DNA of 64,000 nt from an uncultured Lachnospiraceae bacterium. GTDB taxonomy: Bacteria > Bacillota > Clostridia > Lachnospirales > Lachnospiraceae. A program made the translations under genes and the position numbers. The DNA lies in NCBI GenBank assembly GCA_902476265.1, contig CABSCP010000018.1, positions 1 through 64,000 on the forward strand, given 5' to 3'. Shown here one piece after another: positions 15,556 to 24,038 of the stretch. Below the pieces are notes generated by a model that did no database searches, was not told where the DNA came from, and saw only the letters and a list, made by a program, of their open reading frames with translations. How positions within the stretch are numbered: position 1 is the stretch's first letter; each line of letters opens with the position of its first letter.

Positions 15556-15936
15556 TCATTCTGTTTCAAACCGACTCATAAAATCCGCCAGCTTTCCTTC
15601 CACGGAGATTTCCATCTGACTGGAAATCATGGCGGATACCGGCTGCCCGTTAAAAGAAGCGCCTGTTTTATCCAGATAGAGCACAGCGCCGAACAGGAGA
15701 ATGGCCAGGGCCATGCGCAGACCGAAGGTGGAATGATGCCCTGCCGGCTGGGTCAGCCCAAAGTCTTCTTCCCCCAGATAACCGTCGTAAACCAGAGGAA
15801 GTTCCTCTCTGCCGTTGAAAGAAGGCTTGCCGGGGCCGTACAAAATCTCCTCCCGATTTTTCATTTTCATTCGATTCATGGCATTTTCTTCCCGTAAAAA
15901 CCGAGTCAGCGCAATTTTGCGTTCCACTTCTGTCAT
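15556..15936 (-). CDS. Hypothetical single-pass membrane protein
   Basis: 126-residue protein not recognised. The cytoplasmic N-terminus is charged (MTEVERKIALTRFLREENAM). One membrane segment, LRMALAILLFGAVLYL, lies at about residues 72-88, with a short outer tail (DKTGASFNGQPVSAMISSQM) ending in KLADFMSRFETE. The ATG at 15,936 has a GGAGG site. A perfect 31-bp palindrome sits 25 bp upstream, so it is probably controlled by a dedicated repressor. The gene lies between the truncated sensor and hisIE. Confidence 0.65.
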   Translation of the reverse strand: MTEVERKIALTRFLREENAMNRMKMKNREEILYGPGKPSFNGREELPLVYDGYLGEEDFGLTQPAGHHSTFGLRMALAILLFGAVLYLDKTGASFNGQPVSAMISSQMEISVEGKLADFMSRFETE

Positions 15937-15960
15937 AAGGTTTGCCTCCTGTAAAGAGAA

Positions 15961-15991
15961 TTAGTTTACATAATAGTATTATGTAAACTAA
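15961..15991. promoter_or_regulatory. Perfect 31-bp palindrome, probable operator
   Basis: Arms TTAGTTTACATAATA and TATTATGTAAACTAA around a single G. It is AT-rich, lies 25 bp upstream of the 15,936 start, and has no T-run, so an operator for a dimeric or tetrameric repressor is the best reading. The regulator is not identified. Confidence 0.65.
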
Positions 15992-16007
15992 ACGTGCGAT
16001 CTTCTCT

Positions 16008-16046
16008 ATAAAATATGAAGGCAAGAATCAGAACATTCCTGCCTTC
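16008..16046 (-). terminator. Terminator of the his operon
   Basis: On the minus strand GAAGGCAGGAAT pairs with ATTCTTGCCTTC (12 bp with one G-T) around GTTCTG, followed by ATATTTTAT. It lies just beyond the hisIE stop. Confidence 0.65.
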
Positions 16047-16053
16047 TAACAAT

Positions 16054-17343
16054 TCAGCGGTTCGCCAGCTCCATCGTAATTTCTTCCCACGTGACGCCCT
16101 TCTCCACCATTAAAACCATCATATGATACAGAAAATCCGCAATTTCATATTTGATTTCATTGGGGTTGGGGTTTTTGGCGGCAATCACGATTTCCGTGGA
16201 TTCCTCACCCAGCTTTTTTAATATTTTATCGATTCCCTTGTCAAAGAGATAATTGGTATAGGACCCTTCCTTGGGATGAAGCTTTCTGTCTTCGATGACG
16301 GAAAACACTTCCTCAAAAACCTTCAGCGGGTTATGCGCCTCCACTTTTTCGGTACGGTTCTGAATTTCATTGAAAAAACAGCTGTATGCGCCGGTATGGC
16401 AGGCCGCGCCCACCTGGGTCACCTTGGCCAGAATGGTATCCATGTCGCAGTCCGCTACCAGGGAATGCACATATTGATAGTGGCCGCTGGTCTCGCCTTT
16501 GAGCCAGAGCTCCTGACGGCTCCTGCTGTAATAGGTCATCCGCCCAGTTTCCACGGTTTTGTTGTAGGCTTCTTCATTCATATAGGCCACCATCAAAACA
16601 GCGTCCGTTTTGACATCCTGCACTACCACAGGAACCAGACCGTCAGACCCTTTCTTAAATTCCGAAAATCGATAGGCTGCCTTCTCCTCGGCGACGGGAA
16701 TCTGATTTTCCCGGCAGAGATTCTTTAAGGCTTCGATATTTTTGATATTATCGTTCACCAGAGGACCGGAAATGCCGCTCACATTGGCAAAAGAAAGCAC
16801 TTCGATGATCTTATCCAGGGAAACTTCGGGCAGGAAAGGCATCACCGGCACCGGGGAAGTCAACGCCGCTTCTTTTGTTCCGCCCGCATGGAACAAGTAC
16901 ACCTCACTGGCATAGGTATCAATCAGTTCCCTGTAACTTTCAATCTGTTCCGGATTGTCCACCCCGGCAATAATTTTTTCCCTGCCGAATTTTTTCGACA
17001 CCTCTTCCGCCAGCGCTGCCTGTTCCGGAAGGTTCAAATCCAGGACCACCTGCCGGCAGCCCGCATATAAAAGCTTCTTCACATCTTCCATCCGGTGAAT
17101 ATTGCCGCTGCAAATCACCGGGACCGCAACGCCGGTGCAGATTTCCCGGATCATATCCAGGGCTTCCTCATGCTCCTGATCCCCCTGGGATAAATCATAA
17201 AGATAAATGCTGTCGCATTTATTCATGCAGTATTCTTCCGCCAGTTCCACAGGATTTAAGGAAACCTCACGGAGGTTTTCCCTGCCGGAAACAGCCCTCT
17301 TCTGATAGAGATAGATACAGGGCATAAATTTTTTATAATCCAT
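16054..17343 (-). CDS. hisI: HisIE with extra N-terminal HisA/HisF-like barrel
   Basis: Bifunctional phosphoribosyl-AMP cyclohydrolase and phosphoribosyl-ATP pyrophosphatase (histidine steps 2-3). The 429-residue product starts at ATG 17,343 behind AAGGAAG. HisI spans about 215-320 with WLKGETSGHYQ, DCDMDT and ACHTG (metal and substrate residues). HisE spans about 330-429 with EESTEIVIAAKN and EIADFLYHMMVLM. Residues 1 to about 205 form an additional barrel resembling HisA/HisF (ICSGNIHRMEDVKKLLYAGC), but the usual catalytic Asp after strand 1 (IPCLDV in HisF) is Tyr11 (MPCIYL). The ordinary HisIE is about half this length. Last gene of the operon. Confidence 0.9.
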   Translation of the reverse strand: MDYKKFMPCIYLYQKRAVSGRENLREVSLNPVELAEEYCMNKCDSIYLYDLSQGDQEHEEALDMIREICTGVAVPVICSGNIHRMEDVKKLLYAGCRQVVLDLNLPEQAALAEEVSKKFGREKIIAGVDNPEQIESYRELIDTYASEVYLFHAGGTKEAALTSPVPVMPFLPEVSLDKIIEVLSFANVSGISGPLVNDNIKNIEALKNLCRENQIPVAEEKAAYRFSEFKKGSDGLVPVVVQDVKTDAVLMVAYMNEEAYNKTVETGRMTYYSRSRQELWLKGETSGHYQYVHSLVADCDMDTILAKVTQVGAACHTGAYSCFFNEIQNRTEKVEAHNPLKVFEEVFSVIEDRKLHPKEGSYTNYLFDKGIDKILKKLGEESTEIVIAAKNPNPNEIKYEIADFLYHMMVLMVEKGVTWEEITMELANR

Positions 17344-17371
17344 AATTACACACTTCCTTTTCCTACCGGTT

Positions 17372-17959
17372 CTAAAGGGTCCCTTTTGTGGAAAGCACAC
17401 CGTCGACTCTGGAATCCATCCCCACCGCCATATCCAGGGCTTTGGCAAACGATTTAAACATGGCTTCCGCGATATGATGGCTGTTGCTGCCGTCCAGCAC
17501 TTTGAAATGGAGATTCATTCCGGCGCTGTAGGAAACCGCGTAAAAAAATTCCCGGATCAGCTGTGTGTCCAGCGTTCCGATCATGGGAGTCAAAAATGCA
17601 TGGGAAAAATTCAGGTACGGTCTGCCGCACAGGTCCACCGCGCAGGCAACCAGCGCTTCATCCATGGGCAGCAGGAAATAACCGTACCGGCGGATTCCCT
17701 GCTTCTCCCCTGCCGCCTGTGCGATGGCCTGCCCCAGGACGATCCCGGTATCTTCCACCGTGTGATGGCCGTCCACAAAAAGATCTCCCTTCACGGAAAC
17801 GGACAGGTCAAAAAAACCGTGTCTGGCAAACCCTTCCAGCATATGGTCAAAAAAGCCGATGCCCGTATGGATCTGCGCGCTGCCACAGCCGTCTAAAGAC
17901 AGCTTCAGCGCAATCTCCGTTTCCTTTGTTTTCCGCGAAATTGAGGCTGTTCTTTCCAT
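17372..17959 (-). CDS. hisB: Imidazoleglycerol-phosphate dehydratase
   Basis: Histidine step 6: dehydrates imidazole glycerol phosphate to imidazole acetol phosphate, in the cytoplasm. The 195-residue monofunctional form shows the metal-binding histidine motifs GFFDHMLEGFARHG (about 37-50), DGHHTVEDTG (about 66-75) and SNSHHIAEAMFK (about 157-168). There is no fused phosphatase, so histidinol phosphatase must be encoded elsewhere. It overlaps the hisD stop by one base, indicating translational coupling. Confidence 0.96.
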   Translation of the reverse strand: MERTASISRKTKETEIALKLSLDGCGSAQIHTGIGFFDHMLEGFARHGFFDLSVSVKGDLFVDGHHTVEDTGIVLGQAIAQAAGEKQGIRRYGYFLLPMDEALVACAVDLCGRPYLNFSHAFLTPMIGTLDTQLIREFFYAVSYSAGMNLHFKVLDGSNSHHIAEAMFKSFAKALDMAVGMDSRVDGVLSTKGTL

Positions 17960-19260
17960 CAGCTTTCCTCCCCTTCAAATCTAACCTTAATGGAGTTTGC
18001 ATGCGCTGTCAAGCCCTCATTTTGGGCAAAACATTCGATATCCTGATGAATCTGTGAAAGGGCTTCCCGGGAATAGGAAATAATGCTCGTTTTCTTCAAA
18101 AAATCGTCTACGTTTAAAGGAGAAAAGAACCTCGCCGTACCGTTTGTGGGCAGTACATGATTGGGGCCTGCAAAATAATCGCCCAGCGGTTCGGATGAAT
18201 ATTCTCCCAGAAAAATGGCTCCTGCATTCTTGATTTTGGTCATCAGGGCAAAAGGGTCCCGCGTCAGAATTTCCAGATGTTCGGATGCGATATCGTTTGC
18301 CGCTTCCGCCGCTGCCTCCAGATCCTCCACCAGCAGAATATATCCGTAATTGTCAAGGGATTTTTGGATGATTTCCTTTCGGGACAGTTCCCGGGTAAAC
18401 CGGTCCACCTCCTCAGAAACCGCAGCAGCCAGCGATTCGCTTGTGGTGATCAGGATGGCGCTGGCCAGTTCATCGTGTTCTGCCTGGGACAAAAGATCCG
18501 CCGCCACATAGCGGGGATTTGCGGTATCATCCGCAATCACCAGGATTTCACTGGGGCCTGCGATGGAATCGATGCTCACGTAGCCGAAACAGGCTTTTTT
18601 GGCAAGGGCTACAAAGATATTGCCGGGGCCCGTAATTTTATCCACCTTGGGGATGCTGTCGGTTCCAAACGCCATGGCGGCAATTGCCTGGGCGCCGCCT
18701 GCCTTATAGACTTCGTCCACTCCCGCGATGTGGGCTGCCACCAGCGTGCCCGGATTCACCTTTCCGTCCGCGCCGGGCGGCGTGGTCATGATGATGCGCT
18801 CCACACCCGCAACTTTCGCGGGGATCACGTTCATCAGAACGCTGGAAGGATAGGCGGCCTTTCCGCCGGGCACATACACCCCCGCCACGGCGATGGGCAG
18901 CACCTTCATTCCAAGGATAGTGCCGTCGGGCCTGGGATCAAACCAGCTGTTGTGCAGCTGCTTTTCATGAAAACTTCTGATATTGGCCGCGCTTTTTTTC
19001 ATAACCTCCACAAAATGAGCATCCACCTTTGCATAGGCTTCTTCGATTTCCGCCTGTGTCACCCGTATGGTGTCCGCTGAGATTTCGCAGCGGTCGAATT
19101 GTCTGGTATAAGAAAACAAGGCTTCATCCCCGTTTTCCCGCACATTTTGAATAATATCCGCCACAACACTCTCATACTGCCCATAGTTGTTGGGACTTCT
19201 CTTTAAAAGATCCTGCAGCAGGCTGCGTTTGCTTTCCGAAGTCAGTCTGACCGTTTTCAT
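17959..19260 (-). CDS. hisD: Histidinol dehydrogenase
   Basis: NAD-dependent, zinc enzyme that oxidises histidinol to histidine (last two steps). The length of 433 residues is normal. Visible signatures: GVYVPGGKAAYPSSVLMN, DKITGPGNIFVALAKK, DSIAGPSEILVIAD, SQAEHDELASAIL (zinc-ligand region) and FAGPNHVLPTNGTARF. It lies between hisG (31-bp gap) and hisB (1-bp overlap) within the operon. Confidence 0.97.
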   Translation of the reverse strand: MKTVRLTSESKRSLLQDLLKRSPNNYGQYESVVADIIQNVRENGDEALFSYTRQFDRCEISADTIRVTQAEIEEAYAKVDAHFVEVMKKSAANIRSFHEKQLHNSWFDPRPDGTILGMKVLPIAVAGVYVPGGKAAYPSSVLMNVIPAKVAGVERIIMTTPPGADGKVNPGTLVAAHIAGVDEVYKAGGAQAIAAMAFGTDSIPKVDKITGPGNIFVALAKKACFGYVSIDSIAGPSEILVIADDTANPRYVAADLLSQAEHDELASAILITTSESLAAAVSEEVDRFTRELSRKEIIQKSLDNYGYILLVEDLEAAAEAANDIASEHLEILTRDPFALMTKIKNAGAIFLGEYSSEPLGDYFAGPNHVLPTNGTARFFSPLNVDDFLKKTSIISYSREALSQIHQDIECFAQNEGLTAHANSIKVRFEGEES

Positions 19261-19291
19261 AATTCTTCACCTCTTCTGCCCGAAGGGCATT

Positions 19292-19948
19292 TTAATTCTC
19301 CTGTGCCAGCCGGCAGCGCAGTTTTAAAATAATTTCTTTGATTCTCTGCGTTTCCATCTGCATGCTGACCTGATTGACGATCATGCGGGCGGACAGGCAG
19401 CAGATTTCTTCCAGAACCTCCAGACCGTTTTCTTTTAAGGTTCCTCCGGTTTCTACTATGTCCACAATCACATCGGACAGGCCCACGATGGGGCCAAGTT
19501 CCACAGAACCGTTTAGTTTGATGATATCCACGGTCTGATGCTTCTTATTATAAAAATAATCCTTTGCGATGACGGGATATTTGCTGGCGACGCGGATCAT
19601 TTCATGATGCAGCAAAAGTTCCCGCGCCTTTGCGGGGCCGCAGACACACATCCTGCACTTTCCGAAACCGAGATCCAGCACTTCATATACGCGCCTGCCT
19701 TCCTCCAGCAGCACATCCTTTCCCACCACACCGATATCCGCCGCCCCATATTCCACATAGGTGGGAACATCAGGGCCTTTTGCCAGGAAAAACTTCAGTT
19801 TTAAATCCTCGTTGACAAAAATCAGCTTTCTGGAATCCTTGTCCTTCATCTCTTCGCAGGTAATTCCGATCTGTTCCAAAAGTTCCAGCGTCCTGCTCGC
19901 CAGCCGCCCTTTTGTCAGGGCAAAGGTCAAATACCTGTTCTCATCCAT
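19292..19948 (-). CDS. hisG: ATP phosphoribosyltransferase, short form
   Basis: First, committed step of histidine synthesis, joining ATP and PRPP. I chose the ATG giving MDENRYLTFALTKGRL: the GGAGAG site fits it better than the upstream in-frame GTG at 19,960. The 218 residues lack the C-terminal regulatory domain of long HisG, so HisZ is required, and hisZ is immediately upstream. Motifs include DIGVVGKDVLLEEGRRVYEV and IVDIVETGGTLKENGL (PRPP loop). Confidence 0.96.
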   Translation of the reverse strand: MDENRYLTFALTKGRLASRTLELLEQIGITCEEMKDKDSRKLIFVNEDLKLKFFLAKGPDVPTYVEYGAADIGVVGKDVLLEEGRRVYEVLDLGFGKCRMCVCGPAKARELLLHHEMIRVASKYPVIAKDYFYNKKHQTVDIIKLNGSVELGPIVGLSDVIVDIVETGGTLKENGLEVLEEICCLSARMIVNQVSMQMETQRIKEIILKLRCRLAQEN

Positions 19949-19967
19949 ACCAGCAGTCACTCTCCAT

Positions 19968-21173
19968 TCACATCAGTTTCTCGCAGATTCCTCCGGCCCG
20001 CACCAATAGTGCGCTGCTGCACAGCTGCCCTCTGGAATAGGCCTCATATCCGCTCTTGTTTTCCGGCACAGGCATCAGTTCCGTACGGATTTTATTACTG
20101 CGAAGCTCCTTGGCTTTCGCCAGCGCTTCGTCAAAGGCTCCTTTCTCATAAAAAAGAAGGGTGCCCTGCGGTTTCACTTCGGGTTTTAAATTCTGTCTGG
20201 TCAGCGCTTCCATCAGATCATCCACCACGATCACAAATCCGATGGCAGGCGCATTTTTCCCAAAATAGGATAACAGCCTGTCATACCGTCCGCCTGTGAC
20301 GATGGCATCACCCACGCCGTAAGTATATCCCTTAAAGATCACTCCGGTATAATAGTTATAACGGCTCAGCAGTCCCAGATCAAAGGACACATATTTTTCC
20401 ACGCCATATTTTTGAAGAACGCTATAGAGTTTCTCCAGCCGTTCAATGGCCATCAGAGAACGTTCATTGTCCACCAGCTGCCGGGCTTTTTCCAGATCAT
20501 TGGCGCCCATCACGGTGTCCGCCAGCTGCAGAAGAACCCTGGCGTAATCCTTGCGGACCTTCTGCTCTGAAAGCAGCTCTTCCGCGCCGAAATAATTCTT
20601 GGCGGAAATATAATCCCGGAGGTTTAATTCCACGTCCTCCGGCAGTCCCGCCTGGGAACAGATTCCCTTAAAATACTCCACTTCTCCCACGGAGATCTGA
20701 AAATTTTTAAGACCGCAGTTTTTCAAAGCCTCAATCACCAGGCTGATCATCTCGGCATCCGCTTCCACGGACGGCTCCATCATCAGTTCCGCCCCCATCT
20801 GAGTCACTTCCTTCAGTTTCCCCTGAAGGCTGGAAGTGTTGGTGAAGGTGCTTCCGGAATAGGTAAAACGGATCGGCCGGGTTTCATCCATGAAATATTT
20901 TGCGGCACATCTGGCGCAGGACGGTGTGAAATCCGGACGCAGCGAAAGCGTATTGCCCTCTTTATCAAAAAATTTATACAGCTGGCTGGAGGGCGTTGTC
21001 CCGATTTCCTTGCTGTACACATCAAAAAATTCAAAGGTCGGCGTCTGGATATCCTGATATCCGTAAAGACTGATCACATCGTGAAGCTTCTGTTCTATCA
21101 AAAGCTTGCGCGCATATTCCGCACCATAAACATCCCTGACCCCCTCGGGTGTATGGAGTAAAGACTTGTTCAT
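19968..21173 (-). CDS. hisZ: ATP phosphoribosyltransferase regulatory subunit
   Basis: Catalytically inactive histidyl-tRNA synthetase paralogue (401 residues) that forms the hetero-octamer with short HisG. Class II synthetase features are visible: PEGVRDVYG, TPTFEFFDVYSKE, LRPDFTPSCARCAAKY (motif-2 area) and YYTGVIFKGYTYGVGDAIVTGGRYDRLLSYFG. It is the first gene of the operon, with an AGGAGGAG site and a consensus promoter about 60 bp upstream. A second histidyl-tRNA synthetase-like tail is absent. Confidence 0.95.
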   Translation of the reverse strand: MNKSLLHTPEGVRDVYGAEYARKLLIEQKLHDVISLYGYQDIQTPTFEFFDVYSKEIGTTPSSQLYKFFDKEGNTLSLRPDFTPSCARCAAKYFMDETRPIRFTYSGSTFTNTSSLQGKLKEVTQMGAELMMEPSVEADAEMISLVIEALKNCGLKNFQISVGEVEYFKGICSQAGLPEDVELNLRDYISAKNYFGAEELLSEQKVRKDYARVLLQLADTVMGANDLEKARQLVDNERSLMAIERLEKLYSVLQKYGVEKYVSFDLGLLSRYNYYTGVIFKGYTYGVGDAIVTGGRYDRLLSYFGKNAPAIGFVIVVDDLMEALTRQNLKPEVKPQGTLLFYEKGAFDEALAKAKELRSNKIRTELMPVPENKSGYEAYSRGQLCSSALLVRAGGICEKLM

Positions 21174-21229
21174 ATGGACTCCTCCTGTCGCTTTACTATG
21201 CTACCGTGTTATCATATGAAATCCTGTAT

Positions 21230-21258
21230 AGTATACCTGAGATTTTCAAACCTGTCAA
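21230..21258 (-). promoter_or_regulatory. Sigma-A promoter of the his operon
   Basis: TTGACA (21,258-21,253), a 17-bp spacer, then TATACT (21,235-21,230). The leader to hisZ is only about 50 nt. I see no his-codon leader peptide or T-box. Confidence 0.85.
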
Positions 21259-21282
21259 CGGCAAAGATCGTTCCCGATTTTA

Positions 21283-21810
21283 TCATCTTTCATACTTTTT
21301 TGTCCCTTCCTCCAGAAAAGCTTCCCAGTCCAGCGGTTCCCCGTTCAGGACGCACTCTTTGAGCGCATTTCCCTCATATGCCAGCTTCAGGGAAAAGAAG
21401 GGAGCATTCCGGGCCATCAGTTTAAAAAAAACTTTATCGCCGCTCCAGATGGGCAGTTTGTCCACCGCTTCCACAGGCACCCATTCCAGCTCCCCTTCCG
21501 GGCAGTCATAATTCAGCTCCCCTTCCCATTCCGTGGCGGTGTACAGGCACATGTACTGTGTCTCCACGTCTTTTAAAGCAAAGGTGATGATGCCGTGGAA
21601 ACGGTATTTGGTGAGAGTCAGGCCGGTCTCTTCCCAGACCTCCCGCAAAAGGCAGTCCTCCGGGCTTTCGTAGTCCAGGGCGTGCCCTCCCACACCGATC
21701 CATTTATCCTTATTCACGTCATGTTCTTTTTTTACCCGGTGCAGCATCAGGAATTTCCCTTCTTTTTCCAGATAGCACAGAGTGGTAAGACTGCTTGTAA
21801 TCGGAATCAT
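21283..21810 (-). CDS. NUDIX hydrolase (MutT-like)
   Basis: 175-residue cytoplasmic pyrophosphohydrolase. The complete Nudix box runs from GHALDYE to REVWEETGL at about residues 42-64, preceded by FLMLHRVKKEHDVNKDKW, the form often annotated as 8-oxo-dGTP diphosphatase. The substrate cannot be set from sequence. It stands alone between hisZ and recU, with a GGAGGT site. Confidence 0.88.
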   Translation of the reverse strand: MIPITSSLTTLCYLEKEGKFLMLHRVKKEHDVNKDKWIGVGGHALDYESPEDCLLREVWEETGLTLTKYRFHGIITFALKDVETQYMCLYTATEWEGELNYDCPEGELEWVPVEAVDKLPIWSGDKVFFKLMARNAPFFSLKLAYEGNALKECVLNGEPLDWEAFLEEGTKKYER

Positions 21811-21857
21811 GTTTCTACCTCCTTAGGATCGCGGTCTGTCCTGCAATCCCTCCCTTT

Positions 21858-22394
21858 TTATTCCGGCCTGTCGGCCAGGTCCTTCTGGATCATATCCAGA
21901 TAAGGCACAAAAACCCCGTTTTTCTTGGGGAGGAAATATTCCGGATTCAATTCCTCAAAACGGAAACTTTTCCGCCCGCCCTCCTGAGCGCGGTCCCAGA
22001 AGAATTTCAGATGTGCAAATGGCAGATAATAGAAAAGATCCTTCTGCGAATAGTAAATCAAAAAGAAGGCGATCCCCTGCTGTTTTTCAAAGTTTCCCAT
22101 AAATTCCACCTGATGGACATGGATATTCTGCAGGGAAAAGGTGTCCTGAGCGCATTCTTTGGCATCAAAACAGACCGGTATCCCCTGCACCACACCGATA
22201 TAGTCCACCGTGCTCTTCTGGTCAAAATAAGCCAGCGTGATATGCCGGTGTTCCTTGTCGATTTTGATGGGGGTGATGGGGGTTGGAATTTTCTGGATCA
22301 GAGCCAGATTGCTTTCCAGGTATTTTTCATTGGTACGGTTGATGAGGTCTTCCAGGGTGGAACCCCGCAGTCCTCTTGAATTCCAGGTTGCCAT
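21858..22394 (-). CDS. recU: Holliday junction resolvase RecU
   Basis: Firmicute Holliday-junction resolvase (178 residues) that cuts four-way junctions after RuvAB migration, with ruvAB also in this window. Signatures: NSRGLRGSTLEDLINRTNEKY at the N-terminus, KSTVDYIGVVQGIPVCFDAKEC (catalytic Asp and Glu-Lys region, about residues 60-81) and VHQVEFM. In Bacillus recU is paired with a penicillin-binding protein gene; here it is not. A short gap separates it from the rluA-type gene. Confidence 0.93.
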   Translation of the reverse strand: MATWNSRGLRGSTLEDLINRTNEKYLESNLALIQKIPTPITPIKIDKEHRHITLAYFDQKSTVDYIGVVQGIPVCFDAKECAQDTFSLQNIHVHQVEFMGNFEKQQGIAFFLIYYSQKDLFYYLPFAHLKFFWDRAQEGGRKSFRFEELNPEYFLPKKNGVFVPYLDMIQKDLADRPE

Positions 22395-22404
22395 AGTCGC
22401 TGCT

Positions 22405-23418
22405 TCATCCTTTTGCAGAAATTTGAGTCAGTATTTTTTCAAAGTCAGCCGGGAGGGGCGCAGTCAGTTCTTTTCCTCCGGGCGCGACGCCTTCCATTCC
22501 GGAAAGCGGAAATTCCACCCGAAAGGCGTGCAGAAGCTGCCGCCGGATGCCGCAGGAAAGGCAGGCCTCATTGGTCTTTTTATTGCCGTATTTAAGATCC
22601 CCCAAAAGAGGATGACCAATCGAGGAAAGATGGGCGCGGATCTGATGGGTTTTACCGGTGAACAACTCCACCTCTGCATAGCTCACCGGCCCGATCCCTT
22701 TTAAAAATCCGGTCATAAGGGGAGTGATCCCTGTTTTGATATAATCACATCCTTCTTTTTCCTCCCGAAAAATCTCCACCTGATTTTTCGCGCTGTCCTT
22801 TTTCAGCCAGCCTTCCAGCAGCGCTGCCTTTTTGACTTCGCCTGTCACCAGCAGACGGTAGAATTTGCGGATCTTTTTCTCCCGGATTTCCCGGGTGAGA
22901 ATCCGGCTCCCTTCCAGGCTTTTCCCGCAGAGCACGATACCGCTGGTATTTCTGTCCAGGCGGTTGCAGACGGAAGGGCGGAACGTGGCCAGTTGGGCCG
23001 GGGTTATTTTCCCTTCCGCCAGCAGATAGCCTGTGAGCCATTCATTCAGGGAAAGGTCCGAAGCTGCGGCTTTCTGGGACAGAACTCCCGCCGGTTTGTC
23101 CAGCGCCAGCAGATGTTCGTTTTCAAAAAGGACGGCAATCCCGGAAAGCTTTCGGAAGGCCCGTTCATATTCCGACGTGTCACAGACAAAAACCGTCCGG
23201 GCGCCAAAGTTTTCCATGGTTTCTTCCGCCAGGAAAAATTTCACTTCATCCCCTTCCTGAAGCTTTTCCTTTCCGGTACATTTGCCGCCGTTTAATACGA
23301 TGTTTTTTTTCCGCATCATCTTGTAAAAAAAGCTGTCCGGCGCTTCTTCCATATATTTGCGGAGAAATTTATCCAGTCTCTGTCCCGCTTCATTGGGGCC
23401 GATCATCACGCTTCTCAT
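22405..23418 (-). CDS. RluA-family pseudouridine synthase
   Basis: 337-residue rRNA or tRNA pseudouridine synthase. An N-terminal S4-like domain (RLDKFLRKYMEEAP ... NIVLNGGKC) is followed by a catalytic domain with RLDRNTSGIVLCGKS (catalytic Asp at about residue 153) and FTGKTHQIRAHLSSIGHPLLGD. A short insertion with Cys (NEACLSCGIRRQLLHA) is typical of RluC/RluD-like enzymes. Target uridines cannot be assigned. It ends 11 bp before the recU start. Confidence 0.92.
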   Translation of the reverse strand: MRSVMIGPNEAGQRLDKFLRKYMEEAPDSFFYKMMRKKNIVLNGGKCTGKEKLQEGDEVKFFLAEETMENFGARTVFVCDTSEYERAFRKLSGIAVLFENEHLLALDKPAGVLSQKAAASDLSLNEWLTGYLLAEGKITPAQLATFRPSVCNRLDRNTSGIVLCGKSLEGSRILTREIREKKIRKFYRLLVTGEVKKAALLEGWLKKDSAKNQVEIFREEKEGCDYIKTGITPLMTGFLKGIGPVSYAEVELFTGKTHQIRAHLSSIGHPLLGDLKYGNKKTNEACLSCGIRRQLLHAFRVEFPLSGMEGVAPGGKELTAPLPADFEKILTQISAKG

Positions 23419-23428
23419 AAGCAGCTCC

Positions 23429-24031
23429 TCACAGGGATACCGCCCTCATCAGGGCGCATACCAAATCCGCTTTCGGGGTCGATTCCTCCCCTTCTTCTGC
23501 GCTTTCCACTTCATAATCGGGCAGGGCAGCGATCTGATCCAGACGGTTTATGTATTTGGGCAGTTCCTTAAAAATTTTTATTTCCACATCCCCCAGATTA
23601 TTCTGGACGCACATGCTGTGAAGATGCTTTTCGCAGGCTTTCGCATCGCAGTCAGGGTTGGCGGAATAGCCGATCAGACAGTTTCCCTTAAATGCCATGT
23701 GATGGATTTCAAAATTCTTCTCATAGCTGGTGAAAACCAGGTCGAAAAGCTTCGCGCATCCATTCCCGTGGGGCGCAATTTTTCGGTAGTCTTCTTCCCC
23801 AAGGCCGCGGTATTTAAAAATCATGATCATATTGACCGCGCTGCGGCAGGCGGGCAGACACCCCAGCACCGCCACAATGGTCAGCAGGTTTTTATTGGAG
23901 CCGGTAGAAATATATCCGGTCAGATAGATAGCCATGGAAAGACCGAACAGCACTGTAGTGCGCAGCGCCGTGTTCTTTTTCTGGTAAACCAGATACCCCT
24001 TTTCCCCTTTTTTCTTTTTTTCTGCCTTCAT
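23429..24031 (-). CDS. Hypothetical membrane-anchored protein
   Basis: 200-residue protein that I cannot name. A lysine-rich N-terminus (KAEKKKKGEKG) leads into two membrane helices at about 25-45 and 49-66, then a soluble region with FDLVFTSYEKNFEIHHMAFK and LPKYINRLDQIAAL, ending in an acidic stretch (VESAEEGEESTP). It is packed between the rluA-type gene (10-bp gap) and an SDR gene (7-bp gap), so it belongs to that transcription unit. Confidence 0.75.
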   Translation of the reverse strand: MKAEKKKKGEKGYLVYQKKNTALRTTVLFGLSMAIYLTGYISTGSNKNLLTIVAVLGCLPACRSAVNMIMIFKYRGLGEEDYRKIAPHGNGCAKLFDLVFTSYEKNFEIHHMAFKGNCLIGYSANPDCDAKACEKHLHSMCVQNNLGDVEIKIFKELPKYINRLDQIAALPDYEVESAEEGEESTPKADLVCALMRAVSL

Positions 24032-24038
24032 CTTGCTG

